64,000 bases of DNA, from the NCBI GenBank assembly GCA_037957365.1, contig JARHVA010001922.1:2181001-2245000 (forward strand), written 5' to 3'. The stretch is from Torreya grandis. Lineage: Eukaryota > Streptophyta > Pinopsida > Cupressales > Taxaceae. Position 1 is the stretch's first letter. Every line of letters starts with the position of its first letter. The position numbers and the translations under genes are program-made. Positions 50,870-63,584 of the stretch are shown piece by piece. A model generated the notes under the pieces. That model saw nothing but the letters and a program-made list of their open reading frames with translations, made no database searches and was not told where the DNA came from.

Positions 50870-53800
50870 AAAATTCAAAAATAATAAAAAATATTCAAAA
50901 TTTAGACCTCATAGTACATAGAGAGAAGGTGGAGGCATAGATTGTGTTGTTGGAATTGGAGGAGGTTATGAAGGTGGTGTTGCTGGAGTTATTTTTCATG
51001 AATCCACACCTAAATAATTATTGTTGGAGGTGTGTGATGTGATTGGATGGATCACTGTGTAAATTTGGAATATTTTATTTGTTGGGTTTCTTGTTAATTT
51101 TGTTTGGTGGGATAAATTGGGGATCCTCAATGATTTCTATGATAAAAATGTCCAGATGGGACAAGTATTTCTTGAAAATATTCCAATCTATGAGAGTTTC
51201 CCACACCATACTGATCATAGTGTGCAAAGGAGATTAACATATCATGATATTATCAATGTCATTATCCTCTATTATCTTAGGGTTGCTTTACTATTTTACA
51301 CCTTATGTTAAATTTATTTTTCCAACTCCTCCAGTTTGTTTGTGTGCCTCTACATTTGAATGCCAACAAATGTATTACACACCATCTAATTTTTCCAAGT
51401 GTTCATCTTCTCTATCACATTATATCTTGAAGTAAGAGAATCCTTTAATATGATATCCAACTATTCAGATGTAGATGATTGGTCCCCCATTACTTATTTG
51501 GCTTTATCGACCTTGGATAACTTTAGGTTAACTTTGATCCATGTATTATTTAGTTGTTGCTTCTAGTCGAGCCTATTTTTGGTCATATGTCGATCTTGGA
51601 AGACAATAGTGTCTAAGACTTGCTTGTATTCCTAAAAGAGATCAAATATAACATCTATTTCTACCTTCAAGTTATAACCTTACATTCATAGCTATTATGA
51701 CTTCTACATAATGAGAAAATATTTTATAAGCTAGGATAAAAGGGCTATGAGTTAATTCTCTTTAGACATGACTTGGTCACCCAAGAGTTGAAGGACCAAC
51801 ATAGGACATGTATCATTTTTGATCTACTAACCTTATTAAGGTAGAGGTGTAATTTTACATTTTTATTCTTAAGCTAGGTTGCATCCTATTATATTTCAGA
51901 GGCATTCTATAAAATCTATTCCTAGAATACAAAATCTCATTCAATTTGATTTGTAAGGGAAAATTTGGTCACAATAAGTGACATTTATTATTATATCATG
52001 GTCAAAACTAGTGTAAAAGTTAGAGTTGTTTCTAGTGATGGCTAGTGTTAGATCTACACCATAGGGAGTGTGAATGTCATCCTTCACAATAATGGTGTTG
52101 AGACATACCATAGATAATGATTGGATATTAGCATATATTGTGAGGCTTCTTACTATATGGATCCTTAGGTTGATCCAAAGCCTTGCGATGTGCTATATGG
52201 TTATTAATATTTGGGTGTCTACACCTATTTGAGCTCCTCTACTTATGGTTGGGATGATTTTTTAGTTTTATTATTTTTCTATAACTCCTCATTGGATGTG
52301 GAAGCTACCTCTACCTATGCCTTATCTACTTCTTTAGCCTTTTTTGTAACATCCTTAGTAGCTTGATCCTTGGATCATTGTTTATTCTCTTCTTCCTACT
52401 TTCTTAAGAGCTCTTTTTTTTTTCTCTTCCTTTGCCTTGGTAGATGTGTTATCCTTAACCTTTTGTTTTTTCACCTCTTGCACTTTTTTTCTTTTTCTTT
52501 TTTCTTTTTCACATTTTCTTCTTCTTCTTCTTCTATTTTTCTTCTTCATCATGAATCTTATTTTGGACAACTTCCACTTGTTTATTCTATTTCTCTTCAT
52601 TTTCCTCCTTTTTCTATACAAAAACTTTTTATTTAATCTTATTCCTCCTCTCCTCCTTCATTTCCTTATTTTATAATTATTTTTTCACCTTATCTTGCAC
52701 TATTTTGGTGTGTACAAATTCTTTTTTTGTTGTGATGTCCTCCTATGCCTTTGGATATTTTAATTATTAGTGCTTACCTGTTTGAGATTTATGTGCATGA
52801 GTGGGGGAATTTGGAGATGGTGATGGAGGGGGTGATGGGGATGAATGAACTAGTGAATCATGAATGGAGGAATAAGGGGAATACATCACCAATGTTCACC
52901 TATGAAATGATTCTTTAGATTGAGTAAGTGGAATGAAAACCTTCTTTAGGTGTTTTTGTGTGTGGGTCATCTCAATAGGATATTTTTCTACTAATTACTC
53001 TTATTTTAACTTAATATCCTCCACTACTTGTGGTAAAATAAAGGATCCCATGCTTTCTATGATGGATGGAGAGTTACTCAAAATTGTGTGTGATATGGGT
53101 CTATAGATTAGTGGTTGTTGAGGGCTCTCTTGGTGCACTACGCCTTACTTTACCATTAGTTGTTACTGCATTGTCTGTGGTGGTGAAGATACTACATCTG
53201 ATTTTCCTTAGAAGATGGATACTATTATGCATTGAGTCTCTTAATCCTTTGTGATAATTTCAAAAATGATTGATTTGGGGGGTGTGGGAGTGTTAATAAT
53301 TATGCCTTGTGGGACATTATTACACATTGATTTCCAAAAGAAAAAATATTTTTATTCTTCCTCCTCATAGAGATATATGCCTATATCTTCCAAAATATAT
53401 TTATATACTTTATATTCAATGATTCCAAGTTATGTGAGATCATACTATACAACAATATTCAACATATTTAAATTATTGAGATAGGGATCGATGCTATGAG
53501 TGTTCCTCTTTGGTAGAGGTGGTGTTATCCTCTACATCAATGCATTCTTCTTGCCTATAAAAATTTGTGATAGACCTATAAAGGTCTTTAGAGGTTCTTA
53601 TGATTTGGCTTGTGGCTATATTAGGGACTAGTGTGGTAACAAATGTTGTGCACATAGAGGCATATATCACATAGTTTGGATAATTTTGGTAGCAAGATGT
53701 TTCTATCGTAGGACTTATACTTGGGCATCCAATATGGTGATGAAGAAGGACAACAAAGTGATTGACACTTTGGAAAACTCATGGAATCCTATTTGAGTCC

Positions 53801-54800
53801 CATCATGTATATTTGTAATGAATAAATGATACCCCATATACTACATGACATCTTTGGGCACTCAAGGGTGTAAAATTTTAAGACCTTAAACTTTCATCCA
53901 CCATGTGTTGAACTAGCCAAACTGCTCATAGTACTCACCATTCTTGGTCTATGCAATGTTATCAAAGGTGGTCATAGGATATATGTCAACATAAGGTGCA
54001 TTAATACCATTAGGATACTTCAAATATGTAAAAAAAAGGAGTAATATTAATAATTACTATTAAAAATCCTACAATGTACCATTGATGACCTTATCAATGT
54101 TTGTGATGAGCTTAGAAAATAGGAATTTAGGGTAGTTGAAGTTTTTATTATTTTAGACCATTCAATATGAAATATCAATGACTCCTTTGGTAGCCTACGT
54201 CATAATTTTAGGGGTCTACCAAAATCATTTGGTAATACATTTAGATAATACCCTTTTTACAACATCATCTACTGATTCAATAGGGATCCTTATCTTGGTT
54301 TTATACAATAAGAATGACTTAATTCATGTTGTAAGTCCTATTTTCCTCACCATTTCTATGACATTGATGAATATGGTCACATCCTTAGATAAATGGAATG
54401 TGAATTTATTGTAGTGACTCATTAATGCCATCATCACTTCATCCAATTGACCAAATTTAGGGAGTTTAATGAGTTATTTCACATTGGATCCTTATAGAGG
54501 GTGTTGAAGAGATAGGGCTCTTGGTTATTCTATTATAGCTTAGGCTACTATAAAAATATTGGATTACACCATATCAATAAAATCAAATGGATCTAGAACA
54601 TTGTACCATGTTTACCTTAGTGAAAGGCCAGTCCCTATTTATTCTTTTTATGTCTGTCAAGGGAATCTAGAATTATGATAAATCCATAACTACTATTTCC
54701 TAGGCCCTTAATATATTGATGTATCTCAAATTTATCATACTAAAAATTCTTTTATAAGGTGAATTAATCAAGCTCAAATCATAGATGGTTCTTATTCACA
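50870..54800 (-). pseudogene. Additional ORF of element G downstream of integrase
   Basis: A long minus-strand coding remnant. Readable parts include FGQLDEVMMALMSHYNKF (about 54450-54400), a middle block near 53960-53880 (TTFDNIA and NGEYYEQFG), and a very basic Lys/Arg/Glu-rich block (52621-52382). A C-terminal helical/coiled-coil part follows (about 51650-51250: QEYKQVLDTIVFQD-like, then VGIQM). Stops inside readable parts are TAA/TAG. Like B's additional ORF, it lies after integrase and has a globular start, a low-complexity middle and a helical end. The two could be distant relatives; I could not align them by eye. Its function is unknown. Boundaries are rough, with several frameshifts. 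Confidence 0.48.
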
Positions 54801-55449
54801 AAGGATTATAATGACATTTTTCTTTGTATTCCCTTATATAAGTTTACTTTGTTCCACTTGTCTAACACTTCACACTGAATTGTGCCAAGTTTTCTTCATG
54901 ATGTTATGCTCTTTGTTTTAATGCCATCAATTATTGTGATGTGTGCTTGGTGATTCACTATATAGGTTCAATATTCTAGATTACAACATTCTTTGATGTG
55001 ATGTGTTGTATTTTATTCTCTAATGTGTTTCATTTATTGCACATTAGTTGAATCTAACACATTGGTCTAATTTGGAAAATATTCAATATTTGGAGTGCTT
55101 TGTAATCAACCTATTTATAAGAGATCATTTGTTACCTATCCTCTATACCCATTTTTTTATTTCTTCCTTTCTAGACTTAATTGATTAAACCCATGTTAAC
55201 CTCGTGTTGACTTCTCTTCACATTACTCCATTATTTTTTTCTTTCCTTTGATATTTTATGATGTTGACTTTTCAAACTATGTTTTATTGGCTTGAAATAA
55301 AGAGATCACACTGTATATAGATACATTAAAAACCTAAAAAAAGTCAAGAAAAATATAAATGAAATAAAAACCTTAACTACCTAGTGCTACTCAACACCAA
55401 ATAAAATTTTAGCATGAGATTAATAGAGATAATTAGTTGTAAGGCTTAA
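54801..55449. other. Spacer between G's additional ORF and integrase
   Basis: No sustained reading frame on either strand and no repeat recognised. It corresponds in place to the spacer between integrase and the additional ORF of element B. Confidence 0.3.
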
Positions 55450-56480
55450 TCCTGCAACCATTTACATGACCTAGAAGAAGGTTTATTTGAAGGTCCTTTA
55501 GTATTATTGTTCCTTTATATGATATTTTGTGAATGATGTATGGTACTTTCCACTGAATGCATAATTTACTTGGATGTGCTTGAAATCTATTATCATACAA
55601 TAATACCATCTACTTTGGATAAAACTACTTATATAATATATTGGGATCATGTCATGGATTTTTACTCTAGTTATTGATTTCATGTGTCCAACTCACTCTC
55701 TACCTTATTTCTTCCATATGATTTGAATATAGAAACCTTGATCAAAGTGAATATTGATCTCCTAGCCACATTTTCAATGTAATTCATAGACTTGGAACTA
55801 TATACTCCATAGGTATAACTAATTCTATTCCATAAACCAATTATAAAGGAGTGAACCATATTGAACAATTATAAATAGTCTTATATGCCCATAGGTTCAC
55901 ATGAATTTGATCCCCAATCATCTCTTTACACATTGTATATTTTTATAAGCATTTTTTCAAGTGCATTATTGTATGCTTCTACTTGTACATTGGATTGAGG
56001 ATGATAGGTTGTGATCTCATGATGAGAAATCATTAATTCTTATATCATAGTCTTGATACTATTATTAAGTGTGTTATTTTCTCACTGACCAACTTCACCA
56101 AACATCCAACCTTGGTAATGATGTTCTCATATAAAAACATGGCTACATCTCTTACACTTCAACTCAATGTCACAAAAACTTCTACCCATTTGGTGTAGTA
56201 AACCATCATAGTAATTATACACCTAGCATGACTATGTTTTCTTGTTAGATTAATATGTCCTAAAATGTCAATTTACCATTACTCAAAAGGTTGCATTTCT
56301 AACATCAGATTTAAAGGAATTTAATCCCTTTAACTTAGCCTTCTTATTATTTGACAAATGTCTCAGTACTTTGTGAATCTGTGTGCATTTGAGAATAAGG
56401 TAGGACACCACATTCCACTTTGTAATATCTTCCTTATAGTAAATTAAATTACAAAATGTCCCCCTAAAATTACATGGTGT
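55450..56480 (-). pseudogene. Integrase of element G
   Basis: This is the catalytic core of a Ty3/gypsy integrase. It reads IDILGHINLTRKHS with the first Asp, then VYYTKWVEVFVTL, TYHPQSNVQVEAYNNALEKML with the catalytic Glu, and then GIEIVIPMEYI leading into the C-terminal part. Several TAA/TAG/TGA stops and at least one frame change occur. The second Asp region is damaged (LVSE where Asp-Gln/Asn-Gly is usual). The open frame 55868-55680 belongs to the C-terminal part or a shifted frame of it. Confidence 0.72.
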
Positions 56481-56849
56481 GATCCTTATAAAATTATTGT
56501 CTCTTGTGCTCCATATCTACTCTATGAAACACATCATCTTTACCCCTTTTATAAAGAAACCATTGATAATACTAAAAGGTATAGCTCATGTGATTAGCTA
56601 TTTTTTATTGTTTTTGACACCATGTAGGAAAATGTCCTTATTTTATAGAAATATTTATGTCCTCCATATTATTTGGAATCACAAATACTTTGAATAAGTG
56701 TGAATTTGGTGACTCATCGTACAATTCTTCTAGATCCTCACCATTCATTATTTGACTAAGATTATTTGGTCCCACATTTTCTCTTAATCATTTCAAATTA
56801 ATGTTAAATTGAAATTATTGGAATAAGATTAGCATTATGGATATCCTTC

Positions 56850-58660
56850 CACCTATCATAGGCTTATTCACTAGGTAGCATAGATCTTGGAGATTTATAA
56901 AGAACACAAATGGTGTTTATAAGAGGTAATTCCTAAATTTTTATAGTGAGGACACCATAGATAGGGCCTCTCACTCTGCTTTAGTGTAATTTTTCTTTGT
57001 CGATGATAATTTTATGATTGTGAAGTAAATGGGGTGATCTAAACCACTATCTCTTAGTTGAGCCAATATAACCCCTACTACAATTCTTGAAGCATCTACA
57101 TAAAAATGAAATGGATTAATTTAATCATGGGAAAAAAATATGGGATATCTTACTAGCCTTTATTTCAAGTCTACAAAATATCCCTAACACTCATTAGTCT
57201 ACTCAAACTTTATGTCTTTGCATAATAATCTCTTCATTGGTACATATATAACTATGTACCCTTTAATGAATTTGTGATAATACCCTATATGTTTAAGGAA
57301 AGATCTCACTTTGGTAGAGCTTGTAGGAGGTGGAATACTCACAATGTATATGATTTTAGCTTGATCAACCAAAATAACATCACTACACACTATGTGGCCT
57401 AAGAGAACACCAAGCAATGTAAAGAATAAAATATTATTCAAATTCAACATGATACATAATGTTTTTCATTTTTATAACATGAGCCTCATATTAGACATGT
57501 CTTATTTAAATAAAAATAATACAACCCAATCATTAAGATAAACTTATAGAAAATAATGGATGAAATATTTGATCATAGTTACCATAACTCTAGAAAAATA
57601 AAAAGATCGTTATTTAGATAAAATGGAATTACCTTGTGTGCAAAGGATCCTCATTATATTATTAAAGGTGGTTTTAACCCGATCTTTAGTTACAATCAAT
57701 ATATCGTGATAGCCACTAAATCCATCTATAAAGGAGTAGACTTTATGCCATGTGATTGACTACAAAACTTTATTTGTAAGGGAATTGGAAATGGGTCATT
57801 AACATAAGCATCATTAAATTTTCTATAGTCTTCAAAAAATATGATCTATCCTAAATTTTTAAGTTACACCACTATTGGATTTATCCATTATGCATTTTAT
57901 AAAATATATATAATCCATATTTCCTATATGTGATCAATTTTAGGCTTCACTTTAAGATTCATATTAGGATTTAGCTTGTAAAAGAACTTTTTAATGGGTT
58001 ATGTGCACTCAATCTCTATATGCATCTCTCCCAATGAAGCATCTACATGCTTGAATTCTATAAATTTTGTTGGGAACACATATTTATAGTCACATAAAAA
58101 TTGTATACCTTTTGAATTTTTTAATTGTGTCCAATAATTACCCAAAGTCATAATATTTGGCATAGATTCAGTACTAATGTTCTTAAATAATTTATTTAAC
58201 GGTCTTGATATATATTTTTAGAACCATTTAGAATAGAGTGTCACAATTTCCTCTACCCTTTTTGTTCCTAATTATTTAAATTTCATATCTTCACATCTTT
58301 TATTTACTCTATAATTTTGGCTTTTGGTTCCTCTACTTCTCACTCAGGTTTGAATAAACCCTTCAAGTCTAAGTCCTCATCACTATAATTGTATTGTGTT
58401 TATTCTCCATCATCTAGGATTATATTATAGGGTTGCACCAAAAATCACTCTTTTTGATTACTGACCTTGTAATTTTTGATAGTTATATTCAAATATTTAG
58501 TTGATTATTCCTACGAAGAAGAGTTCATTGTAGTTCTTAAATCCTCTACCTTCCCATGACATAAAAAATATTCAAATTTTGAAGAGAGTTTTATACCAGG
58601 GGATTCTCATTCTCAAATGCAAAGGTTTAAATAAAATTCTACTAAATTTTTTACCAATTT
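56850..58660 (-). pseudogene. RNase H and reverse transcriptase of element G
   Basis: RNase H is clear at about 57120-56950: PFHFYVDASRIVVGVILAQ, then DHPIYF and LSSTKKNYTKAE. The RT end reads GVLLGHIVC, PPPTSSTKVRSFLKHIGYYH and FIKGY (57450-57199). The catalytic box is VYLND near 57550, with the first Asp of YLDD changed to Asn. Further upstream the RT is heavily broken. The motif set differs from B and C, and I saw no additional RNase H, so G is another Ty3/gypsy lineage. I cannot name it with confidence. Confidence 0.7.
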
Positions 58661-58799
58661 CTACTTTCCTTCTTGCATTCTTGGTGTATGTAATAAGTTT
58701 TTAGAAGAGGTGCTAGAGTATACCTAAATACATGTACCTAGTATCTAGGTTATACACCCTATGAAGACCATACATTGACATATTTATGAATATGCATTT

Positions 58800-60413
58800 T
58801 AGGACACTATGCTTTAAGGAAAAATGGACACTAAATCATGATCATATTTTCTAATTAAAACTAAGCTTTCAATAATTCACAAGCATCTTATCAGTGCAAT
58901 TGATTTGACCTATGTACTACCCACCATATCTCACCAATAACATTTAAATCATAATTTAACACACTGATTTATTGATTAACATTTATAACATGTTGATCCA
59001 ATCTAGAAATAAATTAGCCCAAGTCCTTAGTTGTAAAGTATTGTGGTAATTATTGATTTGTAGTGAAACCATTTACATTGGTATTACCTCATGTATCCTC
59101 TCACCTAATTCAACATATGTGTATCTAAATCATTACTTACTAAAGATGTATCTTCCCAAGGTAGAAGACCTTGGTTTGGTTCAGTGTAATCCATGTATAT
59201 CACATTGAATTGATATATCAAATCTATTTTAGACTTTGTTGGTGATCTTATAGATGTAGACTTGTATTACCCTATATGGAATTGTGGAACGTATTATATA
59301 GACTTGAATTAACCTAGGTTTTTCTATTTTATATAATGATCGAGATGGTTCCATCTATGAATTTAAAAATTTGAACTCTACATCACGTAGTGCGTTCTAA
59401 TTAGACTAAGTGCCAACCTTAAACCATATTTTGTCCCCATTTTTGAAGGGCGATTCAGGGTATTTAATAATGATATATGGATTTATTTTAAATTTATTTA
59501 AAGGTAAGATGATAATATTATCCCCTTAGTGTGCCTCCAACTGATTACATACTATGTTGATGGTTATCTGATCGCCCACTCCTTTCTAATAAACCCAGAG
59601 TAGTGTGTTTCATTGATCTTCATATTTATGAATTTAAAGTCACCTCATGGAATTAGATCAACACATTTTATTTCTACATCCTCTAGTTACCTATTAGGTT
59701 TTACCATTTTTTAATAGGTGATAATCAATATAACTAGGCTATAATTGAGAGATCATATTTATTTGCTTCCCATGTCAATTGAGAAATCATATTTATTATA
59801 CTTAAAAAGTTGAATACAAATTTTTAATTTCATACCTTGCCACTTGAATATCCATTTAGGAGTCAAAAGTCCATGGTTTATTGGTCTTTACATACCATAC
59901 CACTTTATCAGTCCACTGCAAACCTCTTTATGTGCAACCCAATAGATTATGTAGAAGATTTACAATGTTTTATGATATATCTTCATTTCATATAGTGATT
60001 ACCAATTTGAGTAAATTTTTAAAATTAGTAACTACTCTAACCTACCTCATAATGTGCATAATTTGACCATACATTACTGCATCAATAACTACAACATTGT
60101 CTCAAATGCAGTGTGGTGTTGTATATTTTATAATAATTATGTTTTATGGTACATAAGACATTTTTACTTTATAGGATCAAGATAATTATCTTGTTTTATA
60201 TTTATAAATTATTTATCTTGTCACATATCTAAGGGTGGTAATATTTATTCTACATGCTAATGTTGGGTGACTACTTATATGAATGTAGGATCCATTGGGT
60301 GTGAATTCACCATTTTTACATTTCATACTAGTTTTTATTTTCTCTACTTTTCTAACACAGGACAATATTCTTTGTGATGCTACTTTGGAACTCTAAAATA
60401 TGCAGAATATACC
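58800..60413 (-). pseudogene. Uncharacterised coding remnant upstream of RT in G
   Basis: Several minus-strand stretches look coding: YPESPFKNGDKIWFKVGT (about 59465-59410), a helical run ISRLDQHVINVNQ (about 58990), and an upstream run near 60060-59900. Stops are mostly TAA/TAG. The position is that of the gag/protease part of G, interrupted by element F at 60413/63580. I do not recognise a domain. Confidence 0.42.
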
Positions 60414-60768
60414 TAGTAGGAATATTATATTTAGTGCTCACATTATATGTTTATGAGTGTGTGTGAGATGATATATAATAATGTAATAAAGTGAGTTGGG
60501 AATAAAATCACATAGATATCATAATAAAAAATAAATATATATGTTGAGAGATACTAAGAGATAATATGAGAGATTTTAGGGAGGGTTTTAGAGATATAAT
60601 TAATTTGTGATTAAATTTAACTCCTTTTATTAAGGATATCATCCTCATATATATTGTAATCTCTCATAGTGAATAAGATGTCCTAAATTAAATATTAAAT
60701 ATAAGATTATTATTTTTGTGTTTAATTTATTATGTGCTTAGTTTGTCAAACCTGAACCAAAATTAACA
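60414..60768 (+). repeat. 5' LTR of element F
   Basis: It starts TAGTAGGAATATT (TG decayed to TA) and ends AATTAACA. It shares GTGTGTGTGAGAT and GTTGAGAGATACTA with the right LTR. Confidence 0.88.
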
Positions 60769-60770
60769 TC

Positions 60771-60782
60771 TAGTATCAGAGA
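60771..60782 (+). other. Primer-binding site of F (initiator tRNA-Met)
   Basis: TAGTATCAGAGA, two bases after the LTR. The family standard is TGGTATCAGAGC, so one G-to-A change and a final mismatch are seen. Confidence 0.85.
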
Positions 60783-61799
60783 TAGATAGGTCTAATATGA
60801 GAGTTTTTTATATAATTATTTCTTAATTTTATTTCATTCTACAACCTACACTCATCTCCCTCTCTACATTAGATTTAGCGTTGCTTAAATCTACTATGCA
60901 TAGGAACTTGCTCCTCCTCAATAAATAACGTCGAGTTACATAAGTGTTCATGTTATTATAAGTGAAATACAAGAGTTTATTCATATGTGTTGTAGGCTAT
61001 TACACCAACATTATTCTACCATATTTATTTCACTTTTCTACTTGAGCATATATGTGGAAATTCTTAAGGCCTTGCACTCTACAACATTACAAATATGGGT
61101 GAAATTAGTTTAAATTAGGTCATTAACACCATTAATGTGGATTCAAACTACTCTAAGTCTCATGTGGTAGCTACATTAATATTTATAATCATCTTTTCCA
61201 TACATTTCTAGTCTCTCTCATAATCTCTCATTGAATGATCAAATTATTGATGACTTTGATTTGGTTAGATTCTCATCTGATAATCTTTCCATCCCTTACC
61301 TATCCCAATGATCCATCATGAATGTATTATAATTTTGACAATTTTGTATGTACATATAGAAGCTTCAAATCAGATTTTTCCATGTTTTGTTTGATAAATC
61401 TTCTTCTTCAATATCCAAATGCATACTCTACATGATACATAGTTGTTCATTGCCAAGACTATCATTATCAGCCTCATATGTGAAGAAAATATTATTTGGT
61501 AATTTGTAATTTAAGTCCATATAAAGTAATGTGTATTTAAGGTGGTCTTTGGAATATAAGTATTTAAGTTAAATAATTCCTTTTGTTGTGTTCACAATAG
61601 TTCAATGTTTAAAACTTTAGGTTACTATATAGCATTTTTATTTTATTGTGTTTTAGTTGTGTTTCCTAGTCTTAGTATTAGTGTTACATTAAAAATTATT
61701 TAAATATTAATTTTTAATCACCATCCTTTTTTTATTATATTATATATTTAAAAGTGTAACTAGATGCATTATTGCTTATACATGACATCAACATTATTT

Positions 61800-62530
61800 G
61801 GGGGGGGAGTGGGAAGGGGTCATAATAGATAAGTTGAGTCATGTTGAAAAATTTGAAGGCAAATATTTCCATACCTGGAAAGCTCAAACCCAATTATTGT
61901 TAATTAACAAATATTTGTGGGAAATTTATGATGGTAAAATACCAAAACTAGATGAGCAGATGAAGCCACTAAATGGAATATCAAGGATCAAAAGTGACAA
62001 AAATTATTAGCCTAGGTTATCTAATGCCTACTTTCATGTTATAGACCTATAAAAAAGTTCAAATTTAATTTGGAATACATTTAACTAACTATTTGGATCT
62101 CAAACATGAAGTGAAACAATGAACCTAAAATAGAAGTTCTTTGAACTCAATATGGATGAAAGTGATAATATGGTGTAACACATAAGTAAGTTTCTCTCTA
62201 TTTTAAAATAGTTAATAATAATAAAAGTAGACGTGCTTGATGATGATGCAAAAGTTGTATTACTGAATAACTTGCCATTTAACTATTCCAACATGGTTTT
62301 TAAACTGGGAAAAATAAATCTTAGCCTAAAATATCTAATTTATTCATTGATAGATGAAGAAAATAAGAAAATAGATCTAGAATAAAGTGTAATGTATTGT
62401 AAAAATAAACAAGATAAATCATATGTTAAAATAAGATCTAAATCTTCTTTCAAGAAAGGATCAAATTCTAAGGATTCAAATAAATGAATTATCTACTACT
62501 ATTGTAAAAAACTTAGTCATGTATGATTGT
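61800..62530 (+). pseudogene. Gag of Copia element F
   Basis: About 240 codons run in one frame from a G-rich start. HVEKFEGKYFHTWKAQTQLL and EIYDGKIPK are the N-terminal Copia gag motifs. Then follow an FELNMDESDNMV-type segment, LPFNYSNMVFKLGKINLS, and a Lys/Ser-rich linker. A decayed zinc knuckle (YYYCKKLSHV) ends it; only one cysteine and the histidine remain. Stops are TAA/TAG with two TGA. The true start is unclear because of the G-run at 61800-61808. Confidence 0.82.
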
Positions 62531-63229
62531 AAACTATAAAATGAGAGTTTAGGACCTACTTGATGGGAAACTACAAGAGAATATCATGGCTACTGATTAA
62601 CAAAAAAAGAATGACGTGGATACTATCCATATAAAAAAATTTAGTGATGAAGAGTATATATTTTAAATAAATAATAGCATGAGGATGGAGGCAATAGAGG
62701 TTGGAAGAAAAATAAAATATTCTCATTATCTACTAATGATGGGGCCGCACAACATAGTAGTGGCCTTGTTTTAGTTTTTTCATGTTTTATGTGATATAAT
62801 AAGTGAACAATTCCAAATATAATCACCTGATGTAAAAATGTAGTAGAGCAATGATCAAAGATTGCTATAAAAATCATGATATTTATAAATGTTGTTGGTA
62901 GAATACTATGTAAAACCATTTTTAAAGGTTTTTGGTAGAAACTTATTTAAAAACATTTATAAATGTTGTTTGTTAAATCCTTTGTAAAACCATATTTATG
63001 GGTTTTTATTTGAAGCCTTTGTAAAACCATTAGCTTACATATGTGGTGGATGAACATAAGTGTGGGTCACTATTCATACCTATATGGTTGTTTTATCCAT
63101 CCACAAAATCCACTTTTGAGATTATAGTTTTGGAGAGTTGTGATAAAACACACATAGATCAAGATCATGAGGAAGCAAAGGCGACATATTACAGTTCCAT
63201 AGTGAGATGTTTTCTACCATGTTTGCATT
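62531..63229 (+). other. Post-gag part of element F, no pol
   Basis: Where protease, integrase and RT should be there are only about 700 bases, without recognisable domains. From about 62890 to 63030 an imperfect repeat with TTTGTAAAACCAT-like units occurs. The ORF on the minus strand at 62641-62919 looks like chance. Confidence 0.5.
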
Positions 63230-63239
63230 AAGGGGGAAA
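63230..63239 (+). other. Polypurine tract of element F
   Basis: AAGGGGGAAA directly before the LTR start TGTTAGG. It shows what a normal plus-strand primer looks like in this window, in contrast to elements A-D. Confidence 0.88.
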
Positions 63240-63579
63240 TGTTAGGAATATTATGTTTAGTGATCGCATTATATGTTTTTAAGTGAGTGTGTGTGAGATA
63301 ATTTATGATAATGTAATAAAGTGAGTTGTGAATAAATCACATATATATCCTAGGAGAAAAAAAAGCTATATGTTGAGAGATACTAGGAGATAATATGAGA
63401 GATTTTGGGGAGGGGTTGAGAGATATAAGGGATTTGTGATTAAATTTGACTCTTTATATTAAAGATATCATCATATATATATTTTAGTCTCTCACAGTGA
63501 ATAAGATGTCCCAAATTAAATATCAAATATAATAATATTATTATGTGCTTAGTTTATCAAATTTGAACTAGAATTAACA
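63240..63579 (+). repeat. 3' LTR of element F
   Basis: It starts TGTTAGGAATATT and ends GAATTAACA, and matches 60414-60768 with scattered differences and small indels. Confidence 0.9.
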
Positions 63580-63584
63580 AGAAC

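Larger units (their letters stand above)
60414..63579 (+). mobile_element. Element F: Copia retrotransposon with gag only
   Basis: Two LTRs of about 350 bases (60414-60768 and 63240-63579), a PBS for initiator methionine tRNA, a gag and a polypurine tract, all in plus orientation. The internal part is only 2.5 kb and has no protease, integrase, RT or RNase H. This matches gag-only terminal-repeat retrotransposons (TR-GAG) or an internally deleted Copia. I could not find a convincing target duplication (ATACC against AGAAC). It interrupts the gag-side region of element G. Confidence 0.85.

Noticed and set aside
51043..51435. Overlapping plus-strand frames of 63-64 codons
   Set aside because: The minus strand here carries the helical end of G's additional ORF, and the three plus frames overlap each other.
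52370..52676. Plus-strand frames rich in Phe, Leu and Ser
   Set aside because: They are the complement of the TTC/TTT-rich, Lys/Arg-coding block on the minus strand; composition explains the absence of stops.
60409..63584. Target-site duplication of Copia element F
   Set aside because: The flanks ATACC and AGAAC agree at only three of five positions, which is not enough.
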